From Dendrophyllia cribrosa (taxonomy: Eukaryota; Cnidaria; Anthozoa; Scleractinia; Dendrophylliidae): 64,000 nt of DNA. The stretch spans positions 19,600,851 through 19,664,850 of the forward strand of contig JAJLRJ010000006.1 in the NCBI GenBank assembly GCA_024195265.1, read 5' to 3'. Both the position numbers and the translations under genes were made by a program. The notes under the pieces are model-generated. The model was not told the origin of the DNA, did no database searches, and saw nothing but the letters and a program-made list of their open reading frames with translations. Positions 30,046 through 42,826 of the stretch are shown one piece after another. How positions within the stretch are numbered: position 1 is the first letter of the stretch; every line of letters begins with the position of its first letter.

Positions 30046-30402
30046 TTGCGTTAACGTTTATCCACTGGATGGCGATTTATCCGATGGATTTCGTTATCCA
30101 CTCTATGAACAATCGCGCTCAGTATATTTTTCACATGCATAATTATGATAATGCGGAGAGACCGTGGTTCAAAATTAATATTTACTGGTAGGACATATTT
30201 GCACAGAACAAAAAGAGCATAAGTCATACCCAATAATCAATGCCTTGTGCTGACCGACCCCATCTAAAAATATTGAAAGATTAGTCAACGTAAGAGGCAC
30301 ATTTTACAGATTACAGCTAGTTAAGGATACACTGACGTCGCAAACTGCCTACGACATACAACCCGACTTTACTACGAAGCTAGTCTCTTGGAAATAACAA
30401 AG

Positions 30403-31001
30403 GGGTGTCTCGAAAATCCCTCGATAACGAAGACTTCCCTCGAAAACGAAGACCCATTTGAAAACGAAGACCCCTCGAAAACGAAGACAACGGTTACCAC
30501 CTTCAACTCGAGCCCAGACTCTAGAGAGGCCTCAGTCAGCGGATTCTGGAGTGGATTGAAATAAACGCTTTTACTTTGACGGGCGCATGTTATATTGGCA
30601 CTCAAGAGGAGTTCAACTTGTTTAACTTCATGGGACACATCGCGGGGACAAAATGTCCCCAAAATTGGTGTTGCACAATTATGATAGTAAAAGTTCACAC
30701 GAGGGAACGTGTCGTTGCAACATGCCCCTGAGATATGTCACCGCAACATTTTCATGTTTGTGCAAACGCTATGATTTTGTCCCTGCTACATGTCCCCTCA
30801 GTGTGTACCACACATTAATATTTTTGTTACTGCTACATGTCGCTGCGACATATGCCCCTGCTACATGACGCCTCGTGTCTGCCCACTTTTAGTTTTCGAG
30901 GGGTAATCGTTATTGCGGGGGTCTTTGTTTTCGAGGGGAGTCTTCGTTTTCGAAAAGAGTCTGTTTTCGAGGGGACTTCGGTCTTCGTTTTCGAGACACC
31001 C
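30403..31001. mobile_element. 600-bp TIR element with CGAAAACGAAGACC subterminal repeats
   Basis: Ends GGGTGTCTCGAAAA and TTTTCGAGACACCC. CGAAAACGAAGAC repeats (four to five) sit inside the left end, and inverted copies inside the right end. No coding sequence. Confidence 0.75.
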
Positions 31002-31785
31002 AATTACACACGAAGAAACACACGAGAAATTGCCGAGGTCGATTACGGAATCCCAAATATCATATTTATTTTACATATAGGTGACTTCAAAGACAATGAC
31101 AAAGGTGCTGTAATTTATGTTGAAAGCAGCTAGTGCCACAGCAACGTGCACAATTTTTTGTTTTTCATTCCCACACTTTGGCTGAGTCAGTTGCCCCAAC
31201 TCAGTTAAAATCTCTTGTTGTTCAAGGTACACGATCAGGGCCAAAACAAAAACGCTAACATAGTGAACACATTGTAACACAGCCGGGCATTACTTGATTA
31301 CTTAAGCCAATTTGCCTTATTTTTATAATGTTATGAGAAAAAAATACGACTTGTATATGATAGAAAGGGAAGCACCTTAAAATGTCTGAAGATGAATGGA
31401 CTGAATGCAACAACAAAGACAATTACTGCAAAATAGAAACAAACCCCAGCATCTTGATAGCATGACCACCAACTTGTTGTCCACTAGTATGGATATACAC
31501 ACCACTGCGATACGAGAAAAAGTCTTGGAACACTGTGAAATCAGCTGCAGAAAGATAAAGATCCTAACACTATTAGATCACAACAGGGAAGGGAAAAACA
31601 CTTGACTACATGATGTACTGCCAAATGATGGAAGAAAGCATTCATAGTTCAGAGTTCAAAGGTACTGAGCTGAATCAGATTCAGCTCACAAGTCTGTTGA
31701 AGTGGTAATTCATATTCATTTTATTCACCAACATGCATGGAAATAGCAATAACAAGGTAACCATGGCTAACATTAATGCCCACCT
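31002..31785. other. No gene seen
   Basis: Short open frames only, none supported. Confidence 0.5.
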
Positions 31786-31789
31786 GGTT

Positions 31790-32790
31790 ACACCTAATGT
31801 CCACCTTGTTAAAATGGAACCCTACCTAATGTCCACCTTGTTACAATATTACCCTACCTAATGTCCACCTTGTTAAAATGGAACCCTACCTAATGTCCAC
31901 CTTGTTACAATATCACCCTACCTAATGTCCGCCTTGTTAAAATATCACCCTACCTAATGTCCACCTTGTTTAAATGGAACCCTACCTAATGTCCACCTTG
32001 TTACAATATTACCCTACCTAATGTCCACCTTGTTAAAATGGAACCCTACCTAATGTCCACCTTGTTTAAATGGAACCCTACCTAATGTCCACCTTGTTAC
32101 AATATTACCCTACCTAATGTCCACCTTGTTAAAATGGAACCCTACCTAATGTCCACCTTGTTACAATATCACCCTACCTAATGTCCGCCTTGTTAAAATG
32201 GAACCCTACCTAATGTCCACCTTGTTACAAAATAACCCTACCTAATGTCCACCTTGTTACAATATAACCCTACCTAATGTCCACCTTGTTACAATATTAC
32301 CCTACCTAATGTCCACCTTGTTACAATGACCCTACCTAATGTCCACCTTGTTACAATATTACCCTACCTAATGTCCACCTTGTTACAATATAACCCTACC
32401 TAATGTCCACCTTGTTACAACATTACCCTACCTAATGTCCACCTTGTTACAATATAACCCTACCTAATGTCCAACTTGTTAAAATGGAACCCTACCTAAT
32501 GTCCACCTTGTTACAATATAACCCTACCTAATGTCCACCTTGTTAAAATGGAACCCTACCTAATGTCCACCTTGTTACAATATTACCCTACCTAATGTCC
32601 ACCTTGTTTAAATGGAACCCTACCTAATGTCCACCTTGTTACAATATCACCCTACCTAATGTCCGCCTTGTTAAAATGGAACCCTACCTAATGTCCACCT
32701 TGTTACAATATAACCCTACCTAATATCCACCTTGTGTCAATGGACCTACAATGCCTAATGTCCACCTCGTTACAATGGAGCCCTACCTAA
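31790..32790 (+). repeat. 32-bp minisatellite, about 30 copies
   Basis: Unit ACCCTACCTAATGTCCACCT followed by TGTTA(C/A)AAT plus variable ATT, ATC, ATA or GGA. Variant units recur in blocks, indicating past duplications of multi-unit segments. It ends about 150 bp before the hammerhead ribozyme. Confidence 0.95.
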
Positions 32791-32941
32791 TGTCCAAGGT
32801 AACAGAAACCCGCTTTGTGGATGTGGCTCACATGATCCACCTCCACATATGCATGCCCTGGGAGGAGTGCTTTGCATCTGCATTGGCAGTAAAGGGCATG
32901 CTACGTAGGGCTTTCGAGTCCTATCACTGTCGGACGGCTAT

Positions 32942-32986
32942 GCCATGCTGATGAGTCCTAACAAGGGCGAAACAGCTGTCCATGGC
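32942..32986 (+). ncRNA. Type I hammerhead ribozyme with minimal stem III
   Basis: Stem I GCCATG (32942-32947) pairs CATGGC (32981-32986). Core CTGATGA is at 32948-32954. Stem II GTCC/GGGC encloses a UAACAA loop, and core GAAA is at 32969-32972. Stem III is the loop-less palindrome CAGCTG. The predicted cleavage is after C32980 (GUC). All conserved core bases are present. Hammerheads with such short stem III are known from Penelope-like elements and retrozymes and act best as dimers. The sequence outward (TATG/TGCC) can form internal-loop contacts. Confidence 0.88.
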
Positions 32987-32994
32987 TGCCAATG

Positions 32995-33990
32995 CCAGGT
33001 GATATGGCTGTGCGCATGCATATGGTACTGGCCAGACCGCGGGGTTGGTGTTGGAGTGTGTCTCTTACTTTTATTTGGTTTATAATTTTAACCTTAAGTG
33101 GTACCAATTCTTTCTGAAAAGCTGTTATTGTCAGCCTGCTTTTCTGGCTTAAACCCCTAAAAGGTAGCATAACTCTGACAGTGGTAAATTTCGATCCAAA
33201 CACCCTTAGTGGTACCATAACCCCTGAAAGGTACAACAATCCCCTGGTCACTTTTATATGGGTGTCAACCCCCCATAAATCAGATCTTGTGCCATTTGCA
33301 AGTGAATTTGATCTCTTTAGTAGACAACTTTTACTGTTACAGCTTACAGTTTTGGCAAAGTGTCTATGCTGCACAAGAGCAGTAGACACAAAAAGGGAAA
33401 AAAAACCTGCCTTTTTTGACTGGTTTCCTTATACTGGCCAGGGGCCTGATATGATTATAAAGCAATTAAAGATTGTTTTGGATTTTAGTTTTGGTCCATG
33501 GGGATTTTACGGGTATTTAATCATAATATGGCTTCATTTGCACATACCCAACCTCCACCCAACCTCCCCTCCCTGGCTCAAACATGAAGTTATTAAACTA
33601 GCTAGTACAATGTAACTGACATGCAATGAACCCTTTTAAACATAACTGCAACGTGGCTAAGAAAATGAACCTCTGGTTTTGAGTCTAACTGGCAATTAGT
33701 TTATCCTGTGTAAAGCAGGCCGAGTACTATCCTATCTACATACCTTCAACAGGTCCATTGGTCATAATTTCAGTCTGAATTGCTTCCACCTGAATGTAAA
33801 ATGCAACAAGTGAACAAATGCCATACATTTATGTTCATAGGGCTAAGGATTAGTGGGATATGTAAATGACACACACAGATATATACAACATTTTAACTTT
33901 ATTCAACAGAAGCCATTATCTTTCTCAAACATTAGACCTGGAAATATCATCCTAGTACTTTATTTGCAATCCAGCATTTCCAGTGTTAAG
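32995..33990. other. No gene; probably retroelement-derived
   Basis: The sequence after the hammerhead has repeated (T/A)AGTGGTACCA and CCCCTGAAAGGTAC motifs (33100-33245) but no recognisable protein. The open frames at 32958-33615 look fortuitous. Confidence 0.45.
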
Positions 33991-33996
33991 AGTGTT

Positions 33997-34123
33997 GTAG
34001 GTAGGTAGGTAGGTAGGTAGGTAGGTAGTAGGTAGGTAGGTAGGTAGGTAGGTAGGTAGGTAGGTAGGTAGGTAGGTAGGTAGGTAGGTAGGTAGGTAGG
34101 TAGGTAGGTAGGTAGGTAGGTAG
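33997..34123 (+). repeat. (GGTA)n microsatellite, left of Gypsy
   Basis: About 31 near-perfect TAGG units with one 1-base slip. The same motif borders the right side of the Gypsy element. Confidence 0.98.
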
Positions 34124-34130
34124 TAATGCA

Positions 34131-37100
34131 ATGTCTTATGCAGATTTGTTGAATATTTTGCAGCTTGGCGAAGTTCAGTTGGATCCCCCTGGAGGCAAGA
34201 TAAGGCTTTATGATGGTAGTGTGGTCACTCCCCTGGGTTCCTATACATTTACAGTTAGCCCAAACAGTGGCCCCAAATGCACTATAAAATTTGACATCCT
34301 CGAGAATGCTCCGTGGCCAATTATAGATGGTAGAACATGCATTGAGCAAGGTTGGATATCCCTAGGAGTGGAACAGTCTGTTCACTCATTAAATGGCAAG
34401 CAGTATGAACCGCTCACTTTGGAGGAACTTTTGAAGGAATATGAAGATGTGTTCACAGGACTTGGTTGCCTACCGGGCGAATACCACATTAAAGTGGATC
34501 CAGCATCAAGCCAGTACAGCATGCTCCTGGTACGTGTACCAGTACCACTCAAATCAAAGCTAAAAGAAAAGATTGATGAAATGGAAAAGCAAGGCATAAT
34601 TGTCAAAGAAACCCAACCAACAGAGTGGATCAGCAGTCTAGTTGCAGTGCAGAAGCCAGGGAAACCGAAGGTGTGCATTGACCCGCGAGATTTGAATAGA
34701 GCCATAAAGAGGCCAAAATATCAGATGCCGACAGTGGATGAGGTGCTACCAAAGCTGTCTAAAGCTAAAGTATTTATAGTATTGGATGCGAAAGACGGGT
34801 TCCATCAAGTCAAGCTTGACAATGAAAGTTCCCTCCTAACTACGTTCTGGACCCCCTTTGGGAGATATCGCTACCTTCGCATGCCACAAGGAATCAGCAG
34901 CGCTCCAGAGGAATATCAACGCCGCCAGAACGAAGCGCTTACAGGCCTCAATGGAGTAGAAGTAATCGCAGATGACATCTTATGTTACGCAGTGGAGAAT
35001 CTATGGAAGACGCCTTAGCAGATCACGATCGCAATTTAGTGAACTTGCTCAAGCGCGCACGCAGTGTTAATCTGAAGTTTAACAAGAAAAAGTTGCGTTT
35101 GAGGTTGGACCAAGCAACGTACATGGGACAGTTGTTTACGTCAGAAGGACTGAAACCCGATCCCATGAAAGTAGAAGCAATTGCAAGCATGCCTCGACCA
35201 GATGACAAGAAAGCAGTCCAACGTCTTCTGGGATGTGTTAATTATTTGTCCAGGTTCATGCCAAAGCTCACAGAAGTGTCTGAACCACTACGCAAGTTAA
35301 CTGAGAAGAATGTCATGTTCACTTGGGAGAGCACACAGAAAGAAGCTTTCAAAGCAATCAAAAACATTATCAGCTCTGCACCCCTTTTGAAGTATTATGA
35401 TCTGGCCAGTGAAACCACTATCCAATGTGTCGCCTCAGAATCCGGTTTAGGAGCAACTTTGCTACAAAATGGACAGCCTGTCGCGTTTGCATCACTGTCA
35501 TTGAGCCCTGTAGAACGTCAATACGCTCAAATAGAGAAGGAATGTTTGGCGATTGTGTTTGCCTGCAGTCGTTTCAATCAGTACCTGCACGGAAGAGATC
35601 TTACAACTGTGGAAACAGACCATAAGCCATTGGTCCCCATTTTCCAGAAGTCTATCCATTCAGCGCCCAAAATCTACAGAGAATGCTTTTGCGTCTGCAA
35701 AAGTACAATCTACGTGTAAAGTACCTTCCTGGTTCCCAAATGTACATAGCAGACATGCTTAGCAGAGCTTATCTCCAAGCTGACCGCATCCAGTGTAAGA
35801 GCACACCAGAATACCAAATCTTCCAACTCAAGCAAGAACAGCAGCTGTTTGAAGAATTGCTAGCATCAATCAAGTAGACTACATGCACTTATCAGAGGGT
35901 ACCCATCAGCAGATCAAACAATGCACCCTTGCGGACCCAACACTGCAGATTCTAATGAACACTGTTACGACAGGGTGGCCAGTTTCAAAGGAAGATGTTC
36001 CAGTTTGCATTCGAGAATATTGGAACTACAAAGAACAGTGCAAGACGGAGTCTTGTACAAAGGAATGAAAGTCATTGTTCCCATTTCAATGAGACCTCAA
36101 ATGATTGCCAGAGTCCATTCGAGTCACTTAGGACCTGATGCCTGTGTACGTCGAGCACGTGATGTATTATTTTGGCCAGGTATGGCAGGCCAAATCCAGG
36201 AACAAGTCCAAAACTGTACAGTTTGCAATGACTTTCTAGCCAGACAACAAAAGGAACCATTGATGACACATAAGATTCCAGATACGCCATGGTCTAAAGT
36301 CGGTCAGGATCTCTTCACACATGGAAATGAGACCTATTTAGTGACTGTTGATTATTACAGTGATTACTTCGAACTAGATCTGTTGCAAGATGCAACTACA
36401 GAGTCTGTGATCAAGGCAACAAAGTCACACTTCGCCCGACATGGATTTGCTGACATGATTACAGGTAATGGTCCACAGTATTCAAGTGACCAGTTCGCCG
36501 CATTCGCACGTGAATGGGAATTTCAGCACACCACCAGTTCGCCGTTACACAGTCAGAGCAATGGAAAATCAGAATCAGCTGTTAAGATCGCCAAAAATAT
36601 TGTGAAGAAGGCTAAGCAGGACAAGAAAGATCTTCAAATGGCCCTGCTGGAATGGCGAAACACACCCGACATTGACAATTTAAGTCCGGCTCAAAAGCTC
36701 ATGTCAAGAAGAACTCGGACCACCATCCCAACCGCTGAAGTATTACTCAAGCCTGAAGTTGCCGAAGGAGTATATGACAACATTAAACGTAAGAGGCAGC
36801 AGGCCAAAGCTACTTATGAAAAGAGCGCAAGACCATTGCCAGAGCTCCAAATTGGAGAACCAGTACGTCTTCAGCCAGTAAACCCGAAAGCTCCATGGGA
36901 TAAAGGATCGTGTGTGGAAAAAGTCGGACCACGTTCGTACCTTATCGAAACAGAGAACGGAAACTTGTACAGACGTAATCGAAAGTTCATCCACCAAGGT
37001 TCCAACAAAGAACATCAGCAGCCTATCATCACCGATAGCAGCTCCACCAATCAGAGCTCACCTTTGCCAAAGCCAGCGGATGTTAACCCAGAATCCACTG

Positions 37101-37198
37101 TGAAAGAAGAGAGGAGGTTGCAGCCACCTCGGACTCTCGTTACAAGAAGTGGCAGAGTCAGCGTCCGCCCTTCAAAATTCGCAGACTACGTTTCATAG
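34131..37198 (+). pseudogene. Gypsy (Ty3-type) pol remnant: protease end, RT, RNase H, integrase
   Basis: Four frames in series. 34131-35018: C-terminal protease, then RT with FIVLDAKDGFHQ and VIADDIL. 34982-35719: RT thumb and RNase H (LQNGQPVAFAS, YAQIEKECLAIVF, ETDHKPL). 35683-35877: tail with LPGSQMYIADMLSRA. 35921-37198: integrase with zinc-binding region, core (VGQDLF, ITGNGPQYSS, SNGKSES) and C-terminal domain. Catalytic damage: the first RNase H Asp is replaced (CVAS where CDAS is usual), and the second integrase Asp is Gly (TGNG where SDNG is usual). gag and most of protease are missing at the 5' side. Confidence 0.92.
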
Positions 37199-37387
37199 AC
37201 GATTTATGAACTGAACTTTGACACTAACAGTCATTTGTTGAGTTTTTAGTTTCAATCCTAGGAATAAATGAACTTATAGGAGAAAGACGTTTAAGTGCAT
37301 GTTCTTAAGATCAGATAGTTTTCTAAATTCAAGTCTAGATTATCTGTTGATTTTTAGTGAGATCGTTTATTACTGTAAAAGGGGAGA

Positions 37388-37513
37388 TGTTACATGAAGT
37401 AGTTTATGGGGTCTTCCCATGAGTCTGTGTTGGGATTAATAAAAGCATGGCTTCGTTTCATTCTTGTTTCTATTTATTTCTCAGTCAATTTCTCAATTAC
37501 AAGCCGAATAACA
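37388..37513 (+). mobile_element. Short 3' LTR of the Gypsy element
   Basis: A purine tract (AAAAGGGGAGA) immediately precedes TGTTACATG. The segment ends AATAACA and is followed directly by GGTAGG. TG...CA termini and the internal AATAAA at 37438 fit a solo 126-bp 3' LTR. No 5' partner is present. Confidence 0.65.
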
Positions 37514-37573
37514 GGTAGGTAGGTAGGTAGGTAGGTAGGTAGGTAGGTAGGTAGGTAGGTAGATAGGTAGATA
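37514..37573 (+). repeat. (GGTA)n microsatellite, right of Gypsy
   Basis: About 14 units in the same orientation as the left tract. Confidence 0.95.
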
Positions 37574-38319
37574 AATGAAACTGATAGGCTATGTCACAGC
37601 ATCTCTATATAAATTATAAGTCTTTAAATATTACAACAAGACGCTGTGGAAGCGTATACTTGGACGTCATTGTATCAGGCATATTGGAATGTATATGTCT
37701 AAGGAATCTGCATGCACGTTAGTTCACGGTTTGATGATAGGGAGTATTGGGTTAGTGTGAGCAGTCTAACAAAGAAGCGTGTTAACCTTTGAAAACAAAA
37801 GCTAGCGTGCGAGAATACAGTACGGCACACTTAGGTGCAAGATCGCACGCAAATTAAATAGCGTGTCCACTGTGTCAAAAGACTAGAGCACTGAAAAATA
37901 CAAATCGAGGCCTACTTTCTACTTAAGTGTCTTTAAAAAAAGGCCGTATATCAGTTTCCCGGTGGTTGTTATTAGTTTTAGCTAAATCTTGTAACTAGCT
38001 AAATTTATCTTTGTAACTGGTCTGTGTTTCCGACACTTTTGAAGTGAATGCAAATGTAGCCGCAAAGTGGCCTTTCGGAGCCATGAATCTTTCAGTTTAT
38101 TTTGCCTGGTCCGGACCCGGGTCAAAACAACTTTTCGAATTGAAAGTTTTACTGGACGTCTTCCCGCCATTATAAAAGTAAATTTTAAATGAAACATTAA
38201 TTAAATCAAAGTTAACGACAGAAGTGATAATTTAGGAGAAGAGAAACAAATTTACCCTTTGAAATATAGTTTTTCAGTTGAGGTAAAAATGTTGCAATTT
38301 ACCTAATGTCAAAAGTAAT
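37574..38319. other. No gene recognised
   Basis: A leftward open frame at 37982-38197 (inner Met, MAGRRPVKLSIRKVVLTR) is basic but has no recognised domain. Confidence 0.45.
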
Positions 38320-39694
38320 TTGAAACCTAAATTCCAGTAACAAAACGCAATCAGACACAACGAAAATATATCCAATTTTTATTCCTCTGTATCCGAAACA
38401 TAGAAAAGAAAATTAAATGAAAAAGTGATCGCTTTAAGGTTATTTTCGCCCGAGAAACATTCACTAGCGCAAGCGAAACTCACAAAAAAACGTATCACAA
38501 AACACGGCGCCCGCACACGATGAGGAATTTGTTTCACGAGGCAAAAAATATCAAACACGACAGATATTTGCCTCACGACTTCGCGAGGCAAAAAAATCAC
38601 AAAACTCCTGCGCACACTTGAGGAAACAGCTGAGCTAACTACCTCGCGAGGAATTTTGCTCAGCACTTTCCTCAAGTGTGCGACAGGCTTTACACGGGCG
38701 ATTTTTTGTGCAATTTTTGTCGCACTTGTCGATGCAAGTTTTGTTGCACGCAACTTGCATCTTCAAATCGCATGTGTAAACGGGCGGCAATTTTTAATCC
38801 GATTTGTCAAGTGATGTCGCAGAGGTTTCGAACATGTTCGAAACCTAATGCAACTTGGTGGCGATGTTTGGGAAATCGCAGGAAATATCGCAACCGAATC
38901 GCACAGGAAATCGCCGTTAGTTTACACTTGCGACAAAAGTTGCATTGGAGAGTGCGACAAAAATCGCATCAAACATCGCATGTGTTAACGGGCCTTTACG
39001 CATATTGAAACCTAAATTCCAGTAACACAAAACGCAATCAGACACAACGAAAATATATCCAATTTTTATTCCTCTGTATCCGAAACATAGAAAAGAAAAT
39101 TAAATGAAAAAGTGATCGCTTTAAGGTTATTTTCGTCCGAGAAACATTCACTAGCGCAAGCGAAACTCACAAAAAAACGTATCACAAAACACGGCGCCCG
39201 CACACGATGAGGAATTTGTTTCACGAGGCAAAAAATATCAAACACGACAGATATTTGCCTCACGACTTCGCGAGGCAAAAAAATCACAAAACTCCAGCGC
39301 ACACTTGAGGAAACAGCTGAGCTAACTACCTCGCGAGGAATTTTGCTCAGCACTTTCCTCAAGTGTGCGACAGGCTTTACACAGGCGATTTTTTGTGCAA
39401 TTTTTGTCGCACTTGTCGATGCAAGTTTTGTTGCACGCAAGTTGCATCTTCAAATCGCATGTGTAAACGGGCGGCAATTTTTAATCCGATTTGTCAAGTG
39501 ATGTCGCAGAGGTTTCGAACATGTTCGAAACCTAATGCAACTTGGTGGCGATGTTTGGGAAATCGCAGGAAATATCGCAACCGAATCGCACAGGAAATCG
39601 CCGTTAATTTACACTTGCGACAAAAGTTGCATTGGAGAGTGCGACAAAAATCGCATCAAACATCGCATGTGTTAACGGGCCTTTACGCATATTG
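38320..39694 (+). repeat. Tandem duplication, two copies of about 687 bp
   Basis: 38320-39005 and 39007-39694 are almost identical (a handful of substitutions and a 2-base indel). Each unit ends in a MITE-like block (AGGCTTTACACGGGCGATTT ... inverse near GTTAACGGGCCTTTACG) rich in TCGCA motifs. The matching ORF pairs offset by 687 bases are a consequence of the duplication. Confidence 0.92.
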
Positions 39695-39699
39695 ACACA

Positions 39700-42600
39700 G
39701 GGTCCAGAGGAGCTCTATTTCATCGTAGAGACACTATTTTCGTCGAATCGTTGCCGTCTTGAAAGTTAAACTGATTGCGTTACATACAACATAATATACT
39801 TTATTTAATGTGGATATACACTTAGCTTGAGAGCTTGTTTACAGGTATTCCACCTAATAACTAATTTTAAAACCTAACAACTAAACAACACTAATATCAC
39901 AATACATCAGATAAAACCACGGATTAAATACTAATTAAAACTATTATTACTAGTAGTAATCATAGATTATAGTGCGTCTCCTTATCCCGTGGCACCTCGT
40001 CTTAGCCTAGTACCTCAGTTTCATGAATTAATTCAGCCACTGTTGAAAAGGGCTATGTCGCGAGATATGTCACGCAGGCAAAAACGTCGGGCCGTCATCA
40101 AACAAATTCACGCTATCGCCGTGGAATCGGGCAAAATCCTGCCGTGCTGTGTACTCCGAAAGGTCTCAGATTTTTCCGACATATAAATAGTATATTTGTC
40201 TTGATTTCATTTCGGTTATTTCTCCGATTCTGAAATCATACTCCTCAGTACATGTACCAATACCGGAACCGGAAATGAGAAATTTCGACGTTTAAGTCAC
40301 GCAACATTCAACATGAAATTTCGCAAGATTTTTCGGATAAAATTACAACTACCAATTGCAAGTAAGACACAAGACTGTTGAATATAATTCCTTTATTAGC
40401 TAGACAAATTTTAGTCACAAAACTGCGAAATCTTTTGCCGCAAATGCGCCCGATACAGGCGCAATTTCGAGCACTGTAAAGTTAAATTATCTGCGTTCGC
40501 CTGGCGCGGCCGGTCAGTGAATTTTTATTGCTACAAGACATAAGCGAATTGCACCGTACCGTAGAACATCGCGAAGAACGACGTCGGTATTTAGGTGAAA
40601 GCTTCCCAAATCAGGCAGAGAACCACAGCAAAGTCAAGATGGAACATTCAAAACATACCAGAACGGCAGCGAGGAAAATCTGTAACTTCTTGCTTGATTC
40701 CAAAGAGACCCAACAACTTACTTGGTGCGGAGAAGAACCTTCGTCCAATTTTTCCACTGCGTACTTTTACTAGGCATTGAAATATTGAGCCGTACGATTC
40801 CAAAATCGGGAAAATATCCGAAACTAAATCAAGACAAATAGATTATTCACATGTGACATTTCGGAACCCCAGCTCCCCAGGATGATGCCTGATTTCCACG
40901 CGATGCTGGATACTATTGTGACGTTTCAAAATGGCGCAGATTTGGTACCGACACTTTTCTCGATTCGTTCCGCTTAGCCGACAAGATTAGGAAGCGACTC
41001 CTTCGTCGACGCAACAATATTACCGCCGCAGTCAAAATGCTAATTAAAACTAATTATTACAAATTTACTTATCCCCGAAATTTAACGATCTAATTCTGTT
41101 TACTATTTCATTGGTGCCCACTTTTTTTTTCAAATTTGGTGCCCATATTTACACAAAATATGTACCGCGGACCAAATTACATCGGGCTCGGAAGCTGCGA
41201 AGTCAGTGTACAGTGAAGAATACGGAAAGGGAGGAAACTGATTTAGGCATATTTTTTCAAATGATCCCTGTAACTCAGACGAAATCCAATAAAAAGGCCT
41301 CATTTTAAGTATGTGATCTGTAATTTCTATATTTTAATAAAATATCGAAGAAATCATCTAAAAAAGTCGGTAAACCTACATTTTCGGCGACCGAAATTAA
41401 CGGCTTGAAAGCATCGCTTTCATTCAATGTGCTCCGCAACAACTGGTGACGGAAATGACACCATCAGGTATTGTGCGCATGACCAAACGTTTTTTCCAGT
41501 GGTTATCGCATGGACCATAAGTTATGATTGCTCGAGTATTCTACATTTAGCCGTTTGTTAAGAAGGATTTTAGTGTAGAATGGGTTTTAAAATCTTTGAA
41601 AAGCCGCGTGCAATGGACTAGAGGTCAAGTCTGTCGGTTGTGGTTTCCCGTGGTGTTGCGCTTGTAGATTTTGACCTCATTTTAGCGTCCTTTTTTGCCT
41701 GGCGATTGGTGTGTTGTTTTCGCCACTAATATTGGCATGTAGATTTTTATGTAGGAAAGCCGTTTAAATTTCTTTAACTTTTCTCTCTGACAGGATGTGA
41801 AATGATCTGTTGGCCGTGAATGTCTTTCCTGCTATTAATGTCACACTGTGACCAGCTATTTTAGTTTTGTCTTTGCAGGATTCTAATTTTCAGGATCCAA
41901 GCTTTATAGCAGAGAGAGTTGTAGCTTAATAAGCTATTCAACTTGTAGAGAGCTGTTGTTTGTCAATGAGAGACGAACATGAGGTTTAGGGTTGCGAGTT
42001 GTGTTTTCTCTATTGCATCTAACAATTTAATATTCAATATCACAGGGTCCAGGGGAGCTCTATTTGATCGTCCAAAACTCTATTTTCTTCGAATCGTCAC
42101 CGTCTTGAAAGTTAAACTGATTGCGTTACACAAAATATGTACTGCAGGCCAAATTACTACGGGCGCAATTATCTTCGGAAAGCGAAGCTTTCAGAACGAG
42201 GCACGAATTGCCGACAACGAGGCACGAATAGCCGAGAGAAAAGAAAGGAAAGGGAGGAAACTTGTACCACGTGACGAGTTCGATGTGAACCGCATCATCT
42301 GGTGACGGAACTGGCAATGACCGGAAGTGCAGTAAGCCGTTGCAATTCAAAATTCAAAACATCAAGTTTGGAAAGTCTGCTTATTGAAAATTTAACACGT
42401 ATTTGATTTCTTTTGCTGTTCAAACGGCAAATCTAAGTAAGCTTTTATTTACCGCAGTCTTTCAATGAATTATAAAAGAGCTTATCAATCCTTTGACAAT
42501 GAAAGCCATTTTGGATGATTACCGCAACAACTGTCCGGAGAAAGAAAATTTCGATTTGCAATTATCCGAAATGGGACATTTCCCGAGGCAAGTAAACTAC

Positions 42601-42820
42601 ATAGGAGAGCCAACGGCTGCCGATCGTGGCTGTACCCGCTGTCTAACAGTCAGCTGATTTTAAAATAAGTTGGAAAGATTTGCCAGATTTTACAACTGAA
42701 TTCAGTTGGCAGTTGTCCGGATCTAATATTGATTATTTTAAATGGACGAAAGTTCAATCTCAAGATATGTGCGATGTCAACAGGGTCGTGCAAGATTAGT
42801 CACGATCTTTAATGATTGGA
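39700..42820. other. Repeat-derived; no gene recognised
   Basis: A CACAGGGTCCAG(A/G)GGAGCTC block at 39707-39785 recurs at 42043-42122. A neighbouring ACACAAAATATGTAC block recurs at 41150 and 42127. Short exon-like frames at 39989-40186 (RDMSRRQKRRAVIKQIHAIA) and 42126-42305 (EARIAERKERKGRKLVPRDE) are open but unassigned. Confidence 0.5.
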
Positions 42821-42826
42821 CATTTA

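Noticed and set aside
31790..32790. CRISPR-like array
   Set aside because: Units are contiguous with no unique spacers, in a eukaryotic context; it is a minisatellite.
33960..34349. Leftward open frame with LPTY repeats
   Set aside because: Translation of the TAGG microsatellite; opposite to the real Gypsy frame.
38379..39440. Two 124-residue leftward ORFs
   Set aside because: Duplicate copies created by the tandem duplication, built from MITE sequence; no domain.
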